From NCBI RefSeq assembly GCF_050433395.1, contig NZ_JBNPXH010000009.1, positions 62,001 through 126,000 on the forward strand: a stretch of 64,000 nucleotides of DNA, read 5' to 3'. Origin of the DNA: Mobilitalea torta (GTDB lineage: Bacteria; Bacillota; Clostridia; Lachnospirales; Lachnospiraceae). Under the pieces are notes generated by a model, which was not told where the DNA came from, made no database searches, and saw only the letters and a program-made list of their open reading frames with translations. This document shows, piece after piece, positions 52,795 to 61,511 of this stretch (position 1 is the first letter of the stretch; the number at the start of each line of letters is the position of its first letter). The position numbers and the translations under genes are program-made.

Positions 52795-54003
52795 ATGTAT
52801 TGTGTTCGAGAAATATCACCCAAGGTGTTTTGGGTCGGCGGCAGCGACAGGCGTCTTGAGCTGTTTGAAAATATGTTTCCCCTTCCGAATGGAGTAGCCT
52901 ATAATTCCTATCTCATTATGGATGATAAAACCGCGTTAATTGATACGGTTGACCGTTCCATCAGTGATCTGTATATTGAGAATGTAATTCATGTGCTGGG
53001 GGGCAGAACTCTGGACTATCTGGTAGTGAATCACATGGAACCGGATCATTGCGCCAATATTGAAGAGATTGCCAGACGCTATCCGCAGGTTAAGATTATC
53101 GGCAACAAGAAGACCTTTCAATTCATCGAGCAGTTCTATAAGATGGATCTGAAGGCAAATTATCAGGAGGTTAAGGAGGGGGAAGAGATCGTACTGGGCG
53201 GCACCACCCTTCGCTTCTATATGGCTCCCATGGTTCACTGGCCCGAAGTGATGGTGACCTACGAGGTAAGCCAGGGAATCCTGTTCTCGGCAGATGCCTT
53301 CGGCTCCTTCGGAGCTTTTGCCGGCAATATCTTTTCCGATGAAGTAGATGAAAAAGATATGGATGAAGCCAGACGGTATTATTCCAACATCGTGGGCCGC
53401 TATGGCTCCCAGGTGCAGGCACTGTTCAAGAAGCTGGCCGGCCTTGATATCAACATGATCTGCGCTCTCCACGGACTGATCTGGCGTAAGCCGGATATCC
53501 CGTTTATCCTTGATAAATATGATAAATGGAGCCGTTATGAGCCGGAGAAAAAGGGAGTTGTACTGGTCTATGCTTCCATGTACGGCAATACCGAGAATGT
53601 GATGAACGCCCTGGCCAACAAGCTGGCACAGCGCGGAATCCGTGATATGAAGATGTATGATGTCTCCAAGACCCACTCTTCCTATATCATTTCCGATCTG
53701 TGGAAATACAGCCATATGGTCATCGGTTCACCCACTTATAATATGCATCTGTATTTTGTTATGGATACCCTGCTTAAGGATATCGCGGTTCTTGGCTTGA
53801 AGAACCGGAAGGTATCCATCATCGGCAACCATTCCTGGGCCAGCGCCGCAATGAAAGCCATGAAGGAGCAGGTGGAGGCCATGAACACAATGGAGCTGGT
53901 CGGAGCTCCCATGGATGTACGTTCTTCTCTTAAGGCAGAGCAGGAGCCGGATCTGGATGCCCTGGCGGAGGCTATTTATGAATCCTGGAATACCTGCTGT
54001 TAG
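52795..54003 (+). CDS. fprA: A-type flavoprotein (flavodiiron protein FprA)
   Basis: A 402-residue flavodiiron protein that reduces O2 to water (or NO) in anaerobes. The N-terminal metallo-beta-lactamase fold carries the diiron ligands in NHMEPDHCAN (His, Glu, Asp, His) and MVHWPEVMVTY; the C-terminal 150 residues are a flavodoxin with the FMN loop YASMYGNTENVM and IGSPTYNMHLY. The start is at 52795, with AGGAGG seven bases upstream; a TTGTAT/TACAAT pair (18 bp) lies near 52690. The product would use rubredoxin or a reductase encoded elsewhere. Confidence 0.95.
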   Translation: MYCVREISPKVFWVGGSDRRLELFENMFPLPNGVAYNSYLIMDDKTALIDTVDRSISDLYIENVIHVLGGRTLDYLVVNHMEPDHCANIEEIARRYPQVKIIGNKKTFQFIEQFYKMDLKANYQEVKEGEEIVLGGTTLRFYMAPMVHWPEVMVTYEVSQGILFSADAFGSFGAFAGNIFSDEVDEKDMDEARRYYSNIVGRYGSQVQALFKKLAGLDINMICALHGLIWRKPDIPFILDKYDKWSRYEPEKKGVVLVYASMYGNTENVMNALANKLAQRGIRDMKMYDVSKTHSSYIISDLWKYSHMVIGSPTYNMHLYFVMDTLLKDIAVLGLKNRKVSIIGNHSWASAAMKAMKEQVEAMNTMELVGAPMDVRSSLKAEQEPDLDALAEAIYESWNTCC

Positions 54004-54035
54004 ACTTGTACTGATGGCCGCAGCTTATTAACAGC

Positions 54036-54065
54036 CAACAGGGGGGATGTGACTCCCCCCTGTTG
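54036..54065. terminator. Strong hairpin between convergent genes
   Basis: CAACAGGGGGG (54036-54046) pairs perfectly with CCCCCCTGTTG (54055-54065). It lies between the fprA stop and the end of the kinase remnant on the other strand; there is no T-tract but its position suits a shared terminator. Confidence 0.7.
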
Positions 54066-54066
54066 A

Positions 54067-54537
54067 TCAACTACCGCCCTTATCCGCAGGAACAGGAGCG
54101 TCTTTGATAAACAAACGCGCCCTTTCAATATGACTCTCGAAATCAACCTTCTCAAAGTCTGTTGTGTCAATCTTAATGATCTCCCCGCCAACGGTAAAAT
54201 CTCCGAAGGGAGGGATGTTTTTATCAAAATAATCATATGTAAGTTCCTCAAATACCCGATTTGCCTGTCCCCGTTCGGGAAGCTTCTCCCTTTCATTAAA
54301 CCGGTCGCAAAGAACATGGGTGTCTCCCCAAAATATATAGGTAAGCGATTGATAATTATATTTATCAATCAAGGACTTCAATATACCCGCTTCCCTTGCC
54401 TTCCTATATCCGCCCAACACAAAATTCCCCTCGAGAATAAGCGGATATCCCGTTTCCATCAGCCTTTCCGTGACATAGGCGATTGCGTCAAAGGTAACGG
54501 CACTGAAACGCCTGCCCTCCTCTCCCTGCTTCCCGCA
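54067..54537 (-). pseudogene. 5'-truncated P-loop kinase/AAA-type protein
   Basis: The frame opens without an initiator right after the GH29 stop and reads CGKQGEEGRRFSAVTFDAIA then GYPLILEGNFVLGGYRKARE, IFWGDTHVLCDRFNERE and IDTTDFEKVDFESHI. These are the central and C-terminal segments of small zeta-toxin/AAA-type kinases, whose N-terminal Walker A loop (GxxxxGKS/T) and about 40 residues are missing here. An internal ATG at 54459 could give a 130-residue fragment without a nucleotide site. It probably lost its start when the GH29 gene came to lie beside it. Confidence 0.72.
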
Positions 54538-54539
54538 GT

Positions 54540-56006
54540 CTAATCAATGGTTACCTTGCACACCACCGGATACTCTGTCTTAATACCGGGGGCTAGAATC
54601 GTCAAGGCCTCTTCTCCTCTGCTCCAATCTAATTCTCCCTCATAGCCCAGGATGGATACCTCCCGTATAATTCCGTGAAAATGCGGCAATCTGGATGCGT
54701 CCTTCTCTCCCAGAGATCGTATCTGAAGCCTGCCGTCCTCCGGGAACCGGAGCACCGTAGCATACAGACTGCTTCCCTTCACTGTAAACCGGATATCCTC
54801 ACTGGTAAAGTTCTTGGCGCTGCCATCTGCAAACTGACCCTCCTCAATCTGTGTCGGCCCTTCCCCGGAACTCCTCCAGACAGAAGTATCATAAATCGCC
54901 TCCCCATTCACCTTGAGCCATGCTCCGATCTCCTGCAGAATTCTCTTATCCTCCTCCGGAATGGTTCCGTCGCTCTTGGGTCCGATATTAAGCAGGAGGG
55001 TGCCGTTCTTGCTCACAATATCCACCAGGTCGCAGAGGATCTCCCTGGAGGATTTATAGTTATTATTCTCTGTATAGCACCAGGAATTGCGGGCCACAGA
55101 AGTATCCGTCTGCCAGTAGTAAGGCTTTGCCTGTGCAAACTGTCCCCGCTCAATATCCACAACCGCACAGCCGAACTGGAAGGCGTCATGCTTATAATTA
55201 ATTACCACCTCTTCGCCCCACTCCCTGGCCCGGTTGTAATAATAGGCGGCAAATTTCTTCAAATAGGGCTTTACTGCGCTGTGCTGAATCCACCAGTCAA
55301 AATAAATAATCTTCGGCCTGTACTGATCTACAATTTCACAGCAGCGCACCAGCCAATCCTCCAGAAATTCCTGGGACGGCACATTGTTAAAGAGATCATG
55401 ATGGTTCTTTGGTTCGGGCATTGCCGGCCAATAAAAGTCCCCGCGTTTCAAAGGCTCTTTTATATCACTGTCAAATTCCTTCCCATGGCCCATGAAGAAC
55501 CAATGCTCCACCCGGTGGGAGGAAGTGCCGAAGATTAATCCATGGCGGCCTGCAGCTTCTTTCAATTCTCCCAGAATATTTCTCTTCGGCCCCATCTCAT
55601 AGGCATTCCAATGGGATAATTCGCTCCGGTACATCTGGAAGCCGTCATGATGCTCCCCAACCGGAATCACATATCTCGCCCCCGCATCCTGAAACAATCG
55701 AGCCCATTCCTCCGGATCAAAATACTCCGCCTGAAACAGAGGAATCAAATCCTTATAACCAAAATTCTTATGCTCTCCGTAAGTCTTTACATGATGCTCA
55801 AATTCCGGGCTCCCCTGGATATACATGTTTCTGGAATACCACTCACTTCCAAAGGCCGGCACCGAATAGATGCCCCAGTGGATAAAAATCCCGAACTTTA
55901 ATCTCCGGTACCAGTCCGGAACCCGGTACCCGGACAAGGAATCCCAATTGTCCTTATACTCTCCCTCTTCAATCACCTTATGAATGCGCTCAAGATACTC
56001 CCTCAT
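54540..56006 (-). CDS. Alpha-L-fucosidase, GH29
   Basis: A 488-residue family 29 retaining fucosidase without a signal peptide. FGIFIHWGIYSVPAFGSEWY (near residue 38) and VGEHHDGFQMYRSELSHWNA (near 115) are family signatures; the nucleophile is Asp237 in IIYFDWWI. Trp and His for substrate binding are present. A beta-sandwich C-terminal domain follows from about 370. Together with GH95 at 42098 it would clear fucosylated glycans such as xyloglucan or mucin chains. The ATG has a GGGGA-type site; its promoter lies upstream. Confidence 0.93.
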   Translation of the reverse strand: MREYLERIHKVIEEGEYKDNWDSLSGYRVPDWYRRLKFGIFIHWGIYSVPAFGSEWYSRNMYIQGSPEFEHHVKTYGEHKNFGYKDLIPLFQAEYFDPEEWARLFQDAGARYVIPVGEHHDGFQMYRSELSHWNAYEMGPKRNILGELKEAAGRHGLIFGTSSHRVEHWFFMGHGKEFDSDIKEPLKRGDFYWPAMPEPKNHHDLFNNVPSQEFLEDWLVRCCEIVDQYRPKIIYFDWWIQHSAVKPYLKKFAAYYYNRAREWGEEVVINYKHDAFQFGCAVVDIERGQFAQAKPYYWQTDTSVARNSWCYTENNNYKSSREILCDLVDIVSKNGTLLLNIGPKSDGTIPEEDKRILQEIGAWLKVNGEAIYDTSVWRSSGEGPTQIEEGQFADGSAKNFTSEDIRFTVKGSSLYATVLRFPEDGRLQIRSLGEKDASRLPHFHGIIREVSILGYEGELDWSRGEEALTILAPGIKTEYPVVCKVTID

Positions 56007-56090
56007 ACTTATTCCCCTTTTCTATCTGTTTTTTTCCAAACGGCGGTTATCCCTTTCGCCGCCCGGTCTCTGCAAGCAGTATTGAGTTTT

Positions 56091-56119
56091 ATGATAATCT
56101 ACTTTGACCTTGTTGTCAA
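56091..56119 (-). promoter_or_regulatory. Promoter of the GH29 gene with a GTCAA-A-TTGAC site
   Basis: TTGACA (56114-56119) and TATCAT (56091-56096), 17 bp apart on the minus strand. GGTCAA occurs twice and GTCAA-A-TTGAC, an inverted repeat, overlaps the -35, a candidate operator. It resembles the unit of the minisatellite at 37759, which may be chance. Confidence 0.65.
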
Positions 56120-56151
56120 TTTGACCTTTTTCCCTTTGATCCTTATACTTT

Positions 56152-57750
56152 TTAAACTATGACCAGCGGCCTCATCATATCATGATCCTCATGCTCCAGG
56201 ATGTGGCAGTGCCACACATAATTCCCCTTATGCTCCTTAAAATGCATAATAATGGATACCACCTGCCCGGGCTCTGCTCTTACCACATCCTTCGGTCCTC
56301 TTTCATAGGGCAGCGGAGGTGTTAATTTCTCCCTGTCGAATCTATAATTTCCCTCCGGATCAAAATCCTCTTCGGAGAACGTCTTCCTGCCCAGTATGTC
56401 AAAGTGTACCAGATGGAGATGAACCGGATGAGGAAAGGCAAAATGATTCACCAGATGCCAGATCTCAATGGTATCCAGCTTTGGCTTCTCCGTTGCAGGT
56501 GCATCCCAGCCCAATCCGTTCAGCAGATGCAGAACTCTTCCATAAGCATCCGTTGTTTCATCCAGATGCAGCGTGCGCTCTCTGGCTGCCAGCTCCGGCC
56601 GAATGCTTCCGTGATGAGGCATAAGCTCCATGGGAATCTGGCTGTAATCCGGTTCTGATAAGAACTCGCCCACTCTGAATTGCAGTATCTCCTCCATCTC
56701 CGTACCGGCTGCTCCCTGATCCGTGTTTCTCAGGAGGATTGTCTCTCCCTTACAATTTGAAAAATCAATAATCAGATCAATCCGTTCAGCCGGCTCCAAA
56801 ATAAAGGAATCGATTTCCTCCGTATGGTGCATCATTCCCAAATCCGTCCCAATCTGATGAAAAACCTGCCCATTGCTTAATCTCAGCTCATAGGGCCGCA
56901 GATTGGACCCATTGAGTATCCGGAACCGGTATCTGCGCGGCTCAACCTCCAGGTATGGCCAGAGCTTTCCATTGACTGCAACGGTATTGCCCAGGAAGAA
57001 AGAGGGTGTGGACGGCACCGGATGCTCCACGGGAGGCGCGGCGTTATCGGGATAGAACAGGGAACCGTCACTGTTAAACTGCTTATCCTGTATCAGAACG
57101 GGTATTTCAAAAGGTCCCTCCGGCAGCTGGAGCCTGGCCTCCAGGGCATCCCGGATCAAATAGAACCCCGCCAGCCCCGCATAGACATTCAGTCTTGTAA
57201 TCCCCATGGCATGGTCGTGATACCACAGGGTCGCTCCGGCCTGATGGTTGGTATATTCATATATCTCCCGGGTATAGCTCGGCCCGGTGTATTTATTATC
57301 CCTCGTAAACCAGGCTTCCGGATGTCCGTCACTGTCGTCCTTCACCTTGGCGCCGTGAAGATGGACCACCGTTCTGACATCTGGTCCATCTGCCGCTCCG
57401 TGAAGGGTATGATCCACCGGGAGGATATGTCTTAAGGGTAATCTATTCTCCCATTTTACCCGGATGCTGGTGTCCTTCCTTACCTCTATGGTCGGCCCCG
57501 GATAAGTGCCGTTGTAGCCCCAGATAGTAGTCAGCGGAAAATATCTATGGAAGCAATGCTTTGCTTCCAACATTTTAATATGGTAGAAGGGGCTTCCTCC
57601 GCATCCGGCTTCATACGGGGAAAGGGGCTCCGCCTTCTGCGGAATTGGCAGACGGTCTACAAATCTGGGGATGGTTGCAGGATTTGCGGGATCCACCCTG
57701 GATCCTGTCTCCTCCTGTTTTGAATTCTGCAAAACACAATTTTCTTTCAT
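56152..57750 (-). CDS. cotA: Multicopper oxidase (CotA/bilirubin-oxidase-like)
   Basis: A 532-residue three-domain laccase-like oxidase. All four copper motifs are present: VVHLHGAK, LWYHDHAMG, HPVHLHLVHF and YVWHCHILEHEDHDMM, the last with the axial Met of the type 1 site. It oxidises phenols, bilirubin or Mn with O2 and in Bacillus is a spore-coat protein (CotA, 513 residues). No signal peptide, consistent with a coat protein. The ATG at 57750 has GAGGTGAG; longer readings are less likely. The neighbouring Cys-rich protein also hints at a spore-surface context. Confidence 0.92.
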   Translation of the reverse strand: MKENCVLQNSKQEETGSRVDPANPATIPRFVDRLPIPQKAEPLSPYEAGCGGSPFYHIKMLEAKHCFHRYFPLTTIWGYNGTYPGPTIEVRKDTSIRVKWENRLPLRHILPVDHTLHGAADGPDVRTVVHLHGAKVKDDSDGHPEAWFTRDNKYTGPSYTREIYEYTNHQAGATLWYHDHAMGITRLNVYAGLAGFYLIRDALEARLQLPEGPFEIPVLIQDKQFNSDGSLFYPDNAAPPVEHPVPSTPSFFLGNTVAVNGKLWPYLEVEPRRYRFRILNGSNLRPYELRLSNGQVFHQIGTDLGMMHHTEEIDSFILEPAERIDLIIDFSNCKGETILLRNTDQGAAGTEMEEILQFRVGEFLSEPDYSQIPMELMPHHGSIRPELAARERTLHLDETTDAYGRVLHLLNGLGWDAPATEKPKLDTIEIWHLVNHFAFPHPVHLHLVHFDILGRKTFSEEDFDPEGNYRFDREKLTPPLPYERGPKDVVRAEPGQVVSIIMHFKEHKGNYVWHCHILEHEDHDMMRPLVIV

Positions 57751-57876
57751 TCTCTCACCTCTATATTCCTTATTCAGACCAACCATTATTTTTAAATTCA
57801 GTTTGCCTTCATAATAATATATGACACCTTTTTCAATCGGTGTCATATATTATCGAATATAGGGGAATATTGTCTA

Positions 57877-59160
57877 TCAAAGAAGTTTTTTCAGCTGATG
57901 CTCGAATACCCACCGGGGACTGTAGCGTTTCCTTGCCTGCATTCTTGCCTGAACCACGGGGTTTTTCAGCATTTCTTCTATGATTCGCTGTCCATGCTCC
58001 TCATAATAAGCCTGTTCGCTGGGATGATAGGTTTCCGTGGTATAGAAGCCAAAATTGCTGGCGTCCCAGCGCATAAAGTAAGCCTGCAGCGTGTCGCCCA
58101 GCTCCTTCAGGGCCGGAACACATTCATTCAGAACCAGATAATTTCCCATGGCCGCCGCCTCCAGAGCGGTTAAACCAAAGGATTCTGAAACGGAAGGGCA
58201 GATGAAGAGATTGGACAGGGAGAACAGATCCAGCACCGAATCTCTGGTCAGTCCCATGGGATAGCCGTAATCACTGATGAATACCATATCCTCCCGGTCC
58301 AGCCCGCTTGCTGTCCCTGCTTCTGCCACATACCTCTTGTAATCCTGCATATCCGTATCCATCGCCTCAAATTCACAGAAAATGATCTTAACGCTGTATC
58401 CGCTTACCTTTTTAATGGCTCCGCCCAGCATTGCCACCTTTTCAAATTTTTTGCCGATGGTAAACCTGGCCGGATAGATAATGAGCAGATCCGGCGAGAT
58501 CAGATCCGTCCTGCTGTGAAGCTCCTGAACCTGAGCGCTCATATGCCCCATTAAATCCAGGGTATTGTTCAGCACCCTGCATCTTTTCAGCTTAACATGA
58601 TACTGCCGGGCAAGGGAGGGCAGTCCGCATTCCGTCGGATAGGTATAGATGGTATTTCTCATAGGGCTGTATCTGGCCGAGTGAGGCCATGGTATGTCCC
58701 TGCCGTATCCGGATTCGTCCGGCAGGGAGTGGGTTACCGCAATAAATTTAAGCCGGGGCAGTCTCTCGGCAGCATACCGCACCGCAATATTATGGAGCAG
58801 ATGCCAGCCCTGATAATGGATATCATGCATCATGCAGACCGTTACATCCTTAAGCTTTTCTGTCAGATCCGCCCCTACCGCCGCCGCTTCCTCCAGCAGC
58901 TCCGGGTGAATTGGTGTATCCGGTGAGCTGTAATCCCTCCAATGAATCTGTTCTCCCCTATACCGGTTGCATACCTTTGCCCATTCTATCCTCGGATCCA
59001 GGTAGATACCGTGCTTCTCGGAATCAGGCAGGTCCTCGCACACCAGCAGCTTGACCTCAATTCCCGCCTCCAGCAGCATTCTGATATGCTCGGCAACCAC
59101 GTTAACCAGGGAGTAGATCGTCGCCAGACCGCCGAACATTGTTAATATTCCTACCTTCAC
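57877..59160 (-). CDS. GT4-type glycosyltransferase
   Basis: A 427-residue GT-B glycosyltransferase. The N-terminus VGILTMFGGLATIYSLVNVV is the acceptor Rossmann opening; the C-terminal donor site has FICPSVSESFGLTALEAAAM, the family 4 E-x7-E motif. There is no ATG with a ribosome-binding site: the GTG at 59160 follows GGAGG by five bases, and an open extension to 59343 only crosses the palindrome. Divergent from the Cys/Thr-repeat protein, so protein O-glycosylation of that Thr-rich protein is a reasonable hypothesis. Confidence 0.85.
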   Translation of the reverse strand: MKVGILTMFGGLATIYSLVNVVAEHIRMLLEAGIEVKLLVCEDLPDSEKHGIYLDPRIEWAKVCNRYRGEQIHWRDYSSPDTPIHPELLEEAAAVGADLTEKLKDVTVCMMHDIHYQGWHLLHNIAVRYAAERLPRLKFIAVTHSLPDESGYGRDIPWPHSARYSPMRNTIYTYPTECGLPSLARQYHVKLKRCRVLNNTLDLMGHMSAQVQELHSRTDLISPDLLIIYPARFTIGKKFEKVAMLGGAIKKVSGYSVKIIFCEFEAMDTDMQDYKRYVAEAGTASGLDREDMVFISDYGYPMGLTRDSVLDLFSLSNLFICPSVSESFGLTALEAAAMGNYLVLNECVPALKELGDTLQAYFMRWDASNFGFYTTETYHPSEQAYYEEHGQRIIEEMLKNPVVQARMQARKRYSPRWVFEHQLKKLL

Positions 59161-59230
59161 CTTCTCCTCCTTCTCAAGGGCTGCTTTTTTATACCTTATG
59201 CTATAAAAAATACGCCTATGCATAAAAAAT

Positions 59231-59419
59231 AGGGTTCCGTCTGCGGCAGGGAGGGGAGTATGATGCTCCCATAATGCACTGTATGGAAGAAATGTCACTG
59301 GATTTGTATGGCACAGACGAACACACCTGTACGGTTGTGACATACAAATCCAGTCATATGTCTTCCATCCTGTGTGTGAGGGAGCATCATACTCCCCTCC
59401 CTGCCGCAGACGGAACCCT
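59231..59419. repeat. Giant nested palindrome (40-bp perfect arms)
   Basis: AGGGTTCCGTCTGCGGCAGG and 20 more bases (59231-59270) recur as a perfect inverted copy at 59380-59419. Inside, 28-bp arms (59283-59310 and 59341-59368) pair with four mismatches. A-tracts and T-tracts flank the outer arms, as in a bidirectional terminator. It lies between the divergent glycosyltransferase and repeat-protein genes. Confidence 0.9.
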
Positions 59420-59589
59420 TACCTTTTTTTATTTCTTATGCCTGCATATTCCTATTGTTTCGACACCTATCTACAGTCTCTGCATATGATAATAATATAT
59501 AGAGCTTTCCCGTAAAACTGTTCCTTTGGGCTTCCATACAGGAACACCCCGCCCGAATGCTCTTATTAATCAATAAATGGAGTGATCAC

Positions 59590-61314
59590 ATGAGTTTATT
59601 ATCTAAGAAGAAAATGATAAAAAGCCGCTCACCCCTCTTCCAGGCTGCAGAGTATAATCTGTTTACCAGATTTGGGGCGGAGTTTAAACAGAGTGATATC
59701 GGAGGAAGGGCAGCGATTGGAACGGATGCCCTGCTGGCGGATCTTACCCTTGGAAAGGAACTATGCCAGCACCCTCATGTTTCCTGTCCCCTCCACGGCA
59801 CAGATTCAACCCTTATTGCAGGAGGGAATATCACCTGGCATACGGGAATAAATTACAGCGGCAATACCGTTATGCTGCCCCATACCTCCTACCACGCCAA
59901 GGATGTATCTTACGAAAATGCCAATCCTCAGCTTCAGCCGGTACGTTCCGACGTTCTGCCGGTTAATTTTGATGAAACCTTTCAATATCTGGAATGCGTA
60001 TCAAGAGAATGGGATAATTTCTGCAATTCTATATTTACCACAAAAATACGTCTCATAGGGGATCATCTCCTTATGATCGGATTGAGCAGATCCACGAATG
60101 TATTCCACCTTCCGGAGGGAAACAGCTCCGGATTCATCGGCTGCACAGCGCCTTCCTGCGGCAATCTGCGCAGTCTGACCATTATTGCCCCTCACGGATC
60201 AACATGCTTAATCAACGTACCCGGCAATACCGCTTCCTTCGATCATCTGACTGTACTTCGCAGCACCGTTGTTCCGCCTCGGCTGTCTCTGCTGTCTCCA
60301 TTCTCTTCCAAGGATATCATGAGCGGAAGAATTAGCGACGCCGCTGATAGTAAACTCATTTTATGGAACTTCTATGAAGCAGAGCGCGTTGATATTTCCA
60401 ATACCAGCTTCCCCGGCACCATTTTAGCTCCCCATGCGGAGGTTAGAGTCAAAGGAAGCAGACTGCTGGGAGGCGTGATAGCCAAAAGCGCTCAGGCAGA
60501 AGCCACAGGGCTGAAGCGGACGGAACTTTATAACTGTCTGTTCGAAGGAGTCCTTCCTCGAATCCGGTGCTGTCTCCCTTCCCGGCCGTGTCCTTGCCCT
60601 CCCGTCACCACGACCCGCTGTACTACCACTACACCATGCACTACTACCACACACTGCACTACCTCAACCCCTTGCACCACTACCACCACCCGCTGTACCA
60701 CTTCCACACCATGTACCACTACCACCACATACTGCACTACTACTACACGCTGCACCACCTCGACACCTTGCACTACCACCACACGCTGCACCACTTCCAC
60801 GCCTTGCACTACTACCACACGCTGCACCACTTCCACACCTTGCACCACTACTACGACGCGCTGCACTACCTCGACACCTTGCACTACCACCACATATTGC
60901 ACCACTACTACACGCTGTACTACCTCGACACCTTGTACTACCACCACACGCTGCACTACTTCTACACCTTGTACTACTACCACGACACGCTGCACCACTT
61001 CCACGCCTTGCACCACCACTACACGCTGCACTACTTCCACACCTTGCACCACTACCACACGCTGCACTACTTCCACACCTTGCACCACTACTACACGCTG
61101 CACCACCACTACACGCTGTACTACCACACGTTGCACCACCACTCGCTGCACTACCACATACTACACCTGCAGACGCTGTAATCCCTCGCCGTTCTTCAAC
61201 AGGCGCTATACCTGCAGGTACTGTAACTCTGCCCCTTACACTACTACCCACTGCACCACCACACCCTGCACATCTTCTACCACCTACTGTCCCTTCCGCC
61301 GTTGCTGGTGGTAA
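59590..61314 (+). CDS. Choice-of-anchor-A-like protein with a long Cys/Thr repeat tail
   Basis: A 574-residue protein. Residues about 15-330 resemble the collagen-binding-like choice-of-anchor A domain (FNLFTRFGAEFKQSDIGGRA, LIAGGNITWHTGINYSGNTV, SFPGTILAPHAEVRVKGSRL LGGVIAKSA). Residues about 344-530 are an array of CTTTTR and CTTSTP hexads, with 11 CTTSTP copies and Cys every five to six residues; the last 45 residues are Arg/Cys/Tyr-rich and end CRRCWW. No signal peptide is seen. It may be a disulfide-crosslinked surface or spore-layer protein; the Thr could be glycosylated by the divergent GT4 protein. The ATG at 59590 has GGAG seven bases upstream. Confidence 0.82.
   Translation: MSLLSKKKMIKSRSPLFQAAEYNLFTRFGAEFKQSDIGGRAAIGTDALLADLTLGKELCQHPHVSCPLHGTDSTLIAGGNITWHTGINYSGNTVMLPHTSYHAKDVSYENANPQLQPVRSDVLPVNFDETFQYLECVSREWDNFCNSIFTTKIRLIGDHLLMIGLSRSTNVFHLPEGNSSGFIGCTAPSCGNLRSLTIIAPHGSTCLINVPGNTASFDHLTVLRSTVVPPRLSLLSPFSSKDIMSGRISDAADSKLILWNFYEAERVDISNTSFPGTILAPHAEVRVKGSRLLGGVIAKSAQAEATGLKRTELYNCLFEGVLPRIRCCLPSRPCPCPPVTTTRCTTTTPCTTTTHCTTSTPCTTTTTRCTTSTPCTTTTTYCTTTTRCTTSTPCTTTTRCTTSTPCTTTTRCTTSTPCTTTTTRCTTSTPCTTTTYCTTTTRCTTSTPCTTTTRCTTSTPCTTTTTRCTTSTPCTTTTRCTTSTPCTTTTRCTTSTPCTTTTRCTTTTRCTTTRCTTTRCTTTYYTCRRCNPSPFFNRRYTCRYCNSAPYTTTHCTTTPCTSSTTYCPFRRCWW
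60599..61165 (+). repeat. Coding minisatellite, 33-39 bp units
   Basis: Near-repeats of a unit encoding CTTTTRCTTSTP, with one-codon insertions (CTTTTTR) and R/Y/H swaps. The repetitive DNA has strongly skewed use of ACC/ACA/ACT codons and is C-rich on the plus strand; the minus strand is open but is an artefact of composition. Confidence 0.9.
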
Positions 61315-61445
61315 TCTCTTACCATCCGCTTCCTTGGACGCGTTCGAGAATTCCTTTCTGCACAATATTCGTCATAATTCATGGGAAGGATCAAAGATTT
61401 TTATGAAAGATTTGCTTCAAATACCAGAGACAGAGCCAATATTTC

Positions 61446-61494
61446 TGCAATAAAAATTAGCCATCAGCATAATGAGATGGCTAATTTTATTGCA
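61446..61494. terminator. Bidirectional terminator
   Basis: TGCAATAAAAATTAGCCATC (61446-61465) pairs with GATGGCTAATTTTATTGCA (61476-61494) with one bulged A. It separates the convergent repeat-protein and methyltransferase genes. Confidence 0.87.
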
Positions 61495-61511
61495 GATTAC
61501 TGAAATTTCCC

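Noticed and set aside
59161..59343. N-terminal extension of the glycosyltransferase to an upstream codon
   Set aside because: The extension crosses the palindrome and has no family similarity; the GTG at 59160 has an ideal ribosome-binding site.
59271..59379. Invertible promoter between palindrome arms
   Set aside because: No convincing -35/-10 pair is visible in the centre in either direction and no recombinase gene is close; kept only as an option in the findings.
60528..61157. A 209-residue open frame on the minus strand opposite the Cys/Thr repeats (Val/Gln-rich)
   Set aside because: It is the complement of a low-complexity coding repeat and has no ribosome-binding site; composition alone keeps it open.
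60599..61165. Regular repeats that might suggest a CRISPR array
   Set aside because: The units are contiguous and in-frame coding, with no unique spacers and no cas genes.
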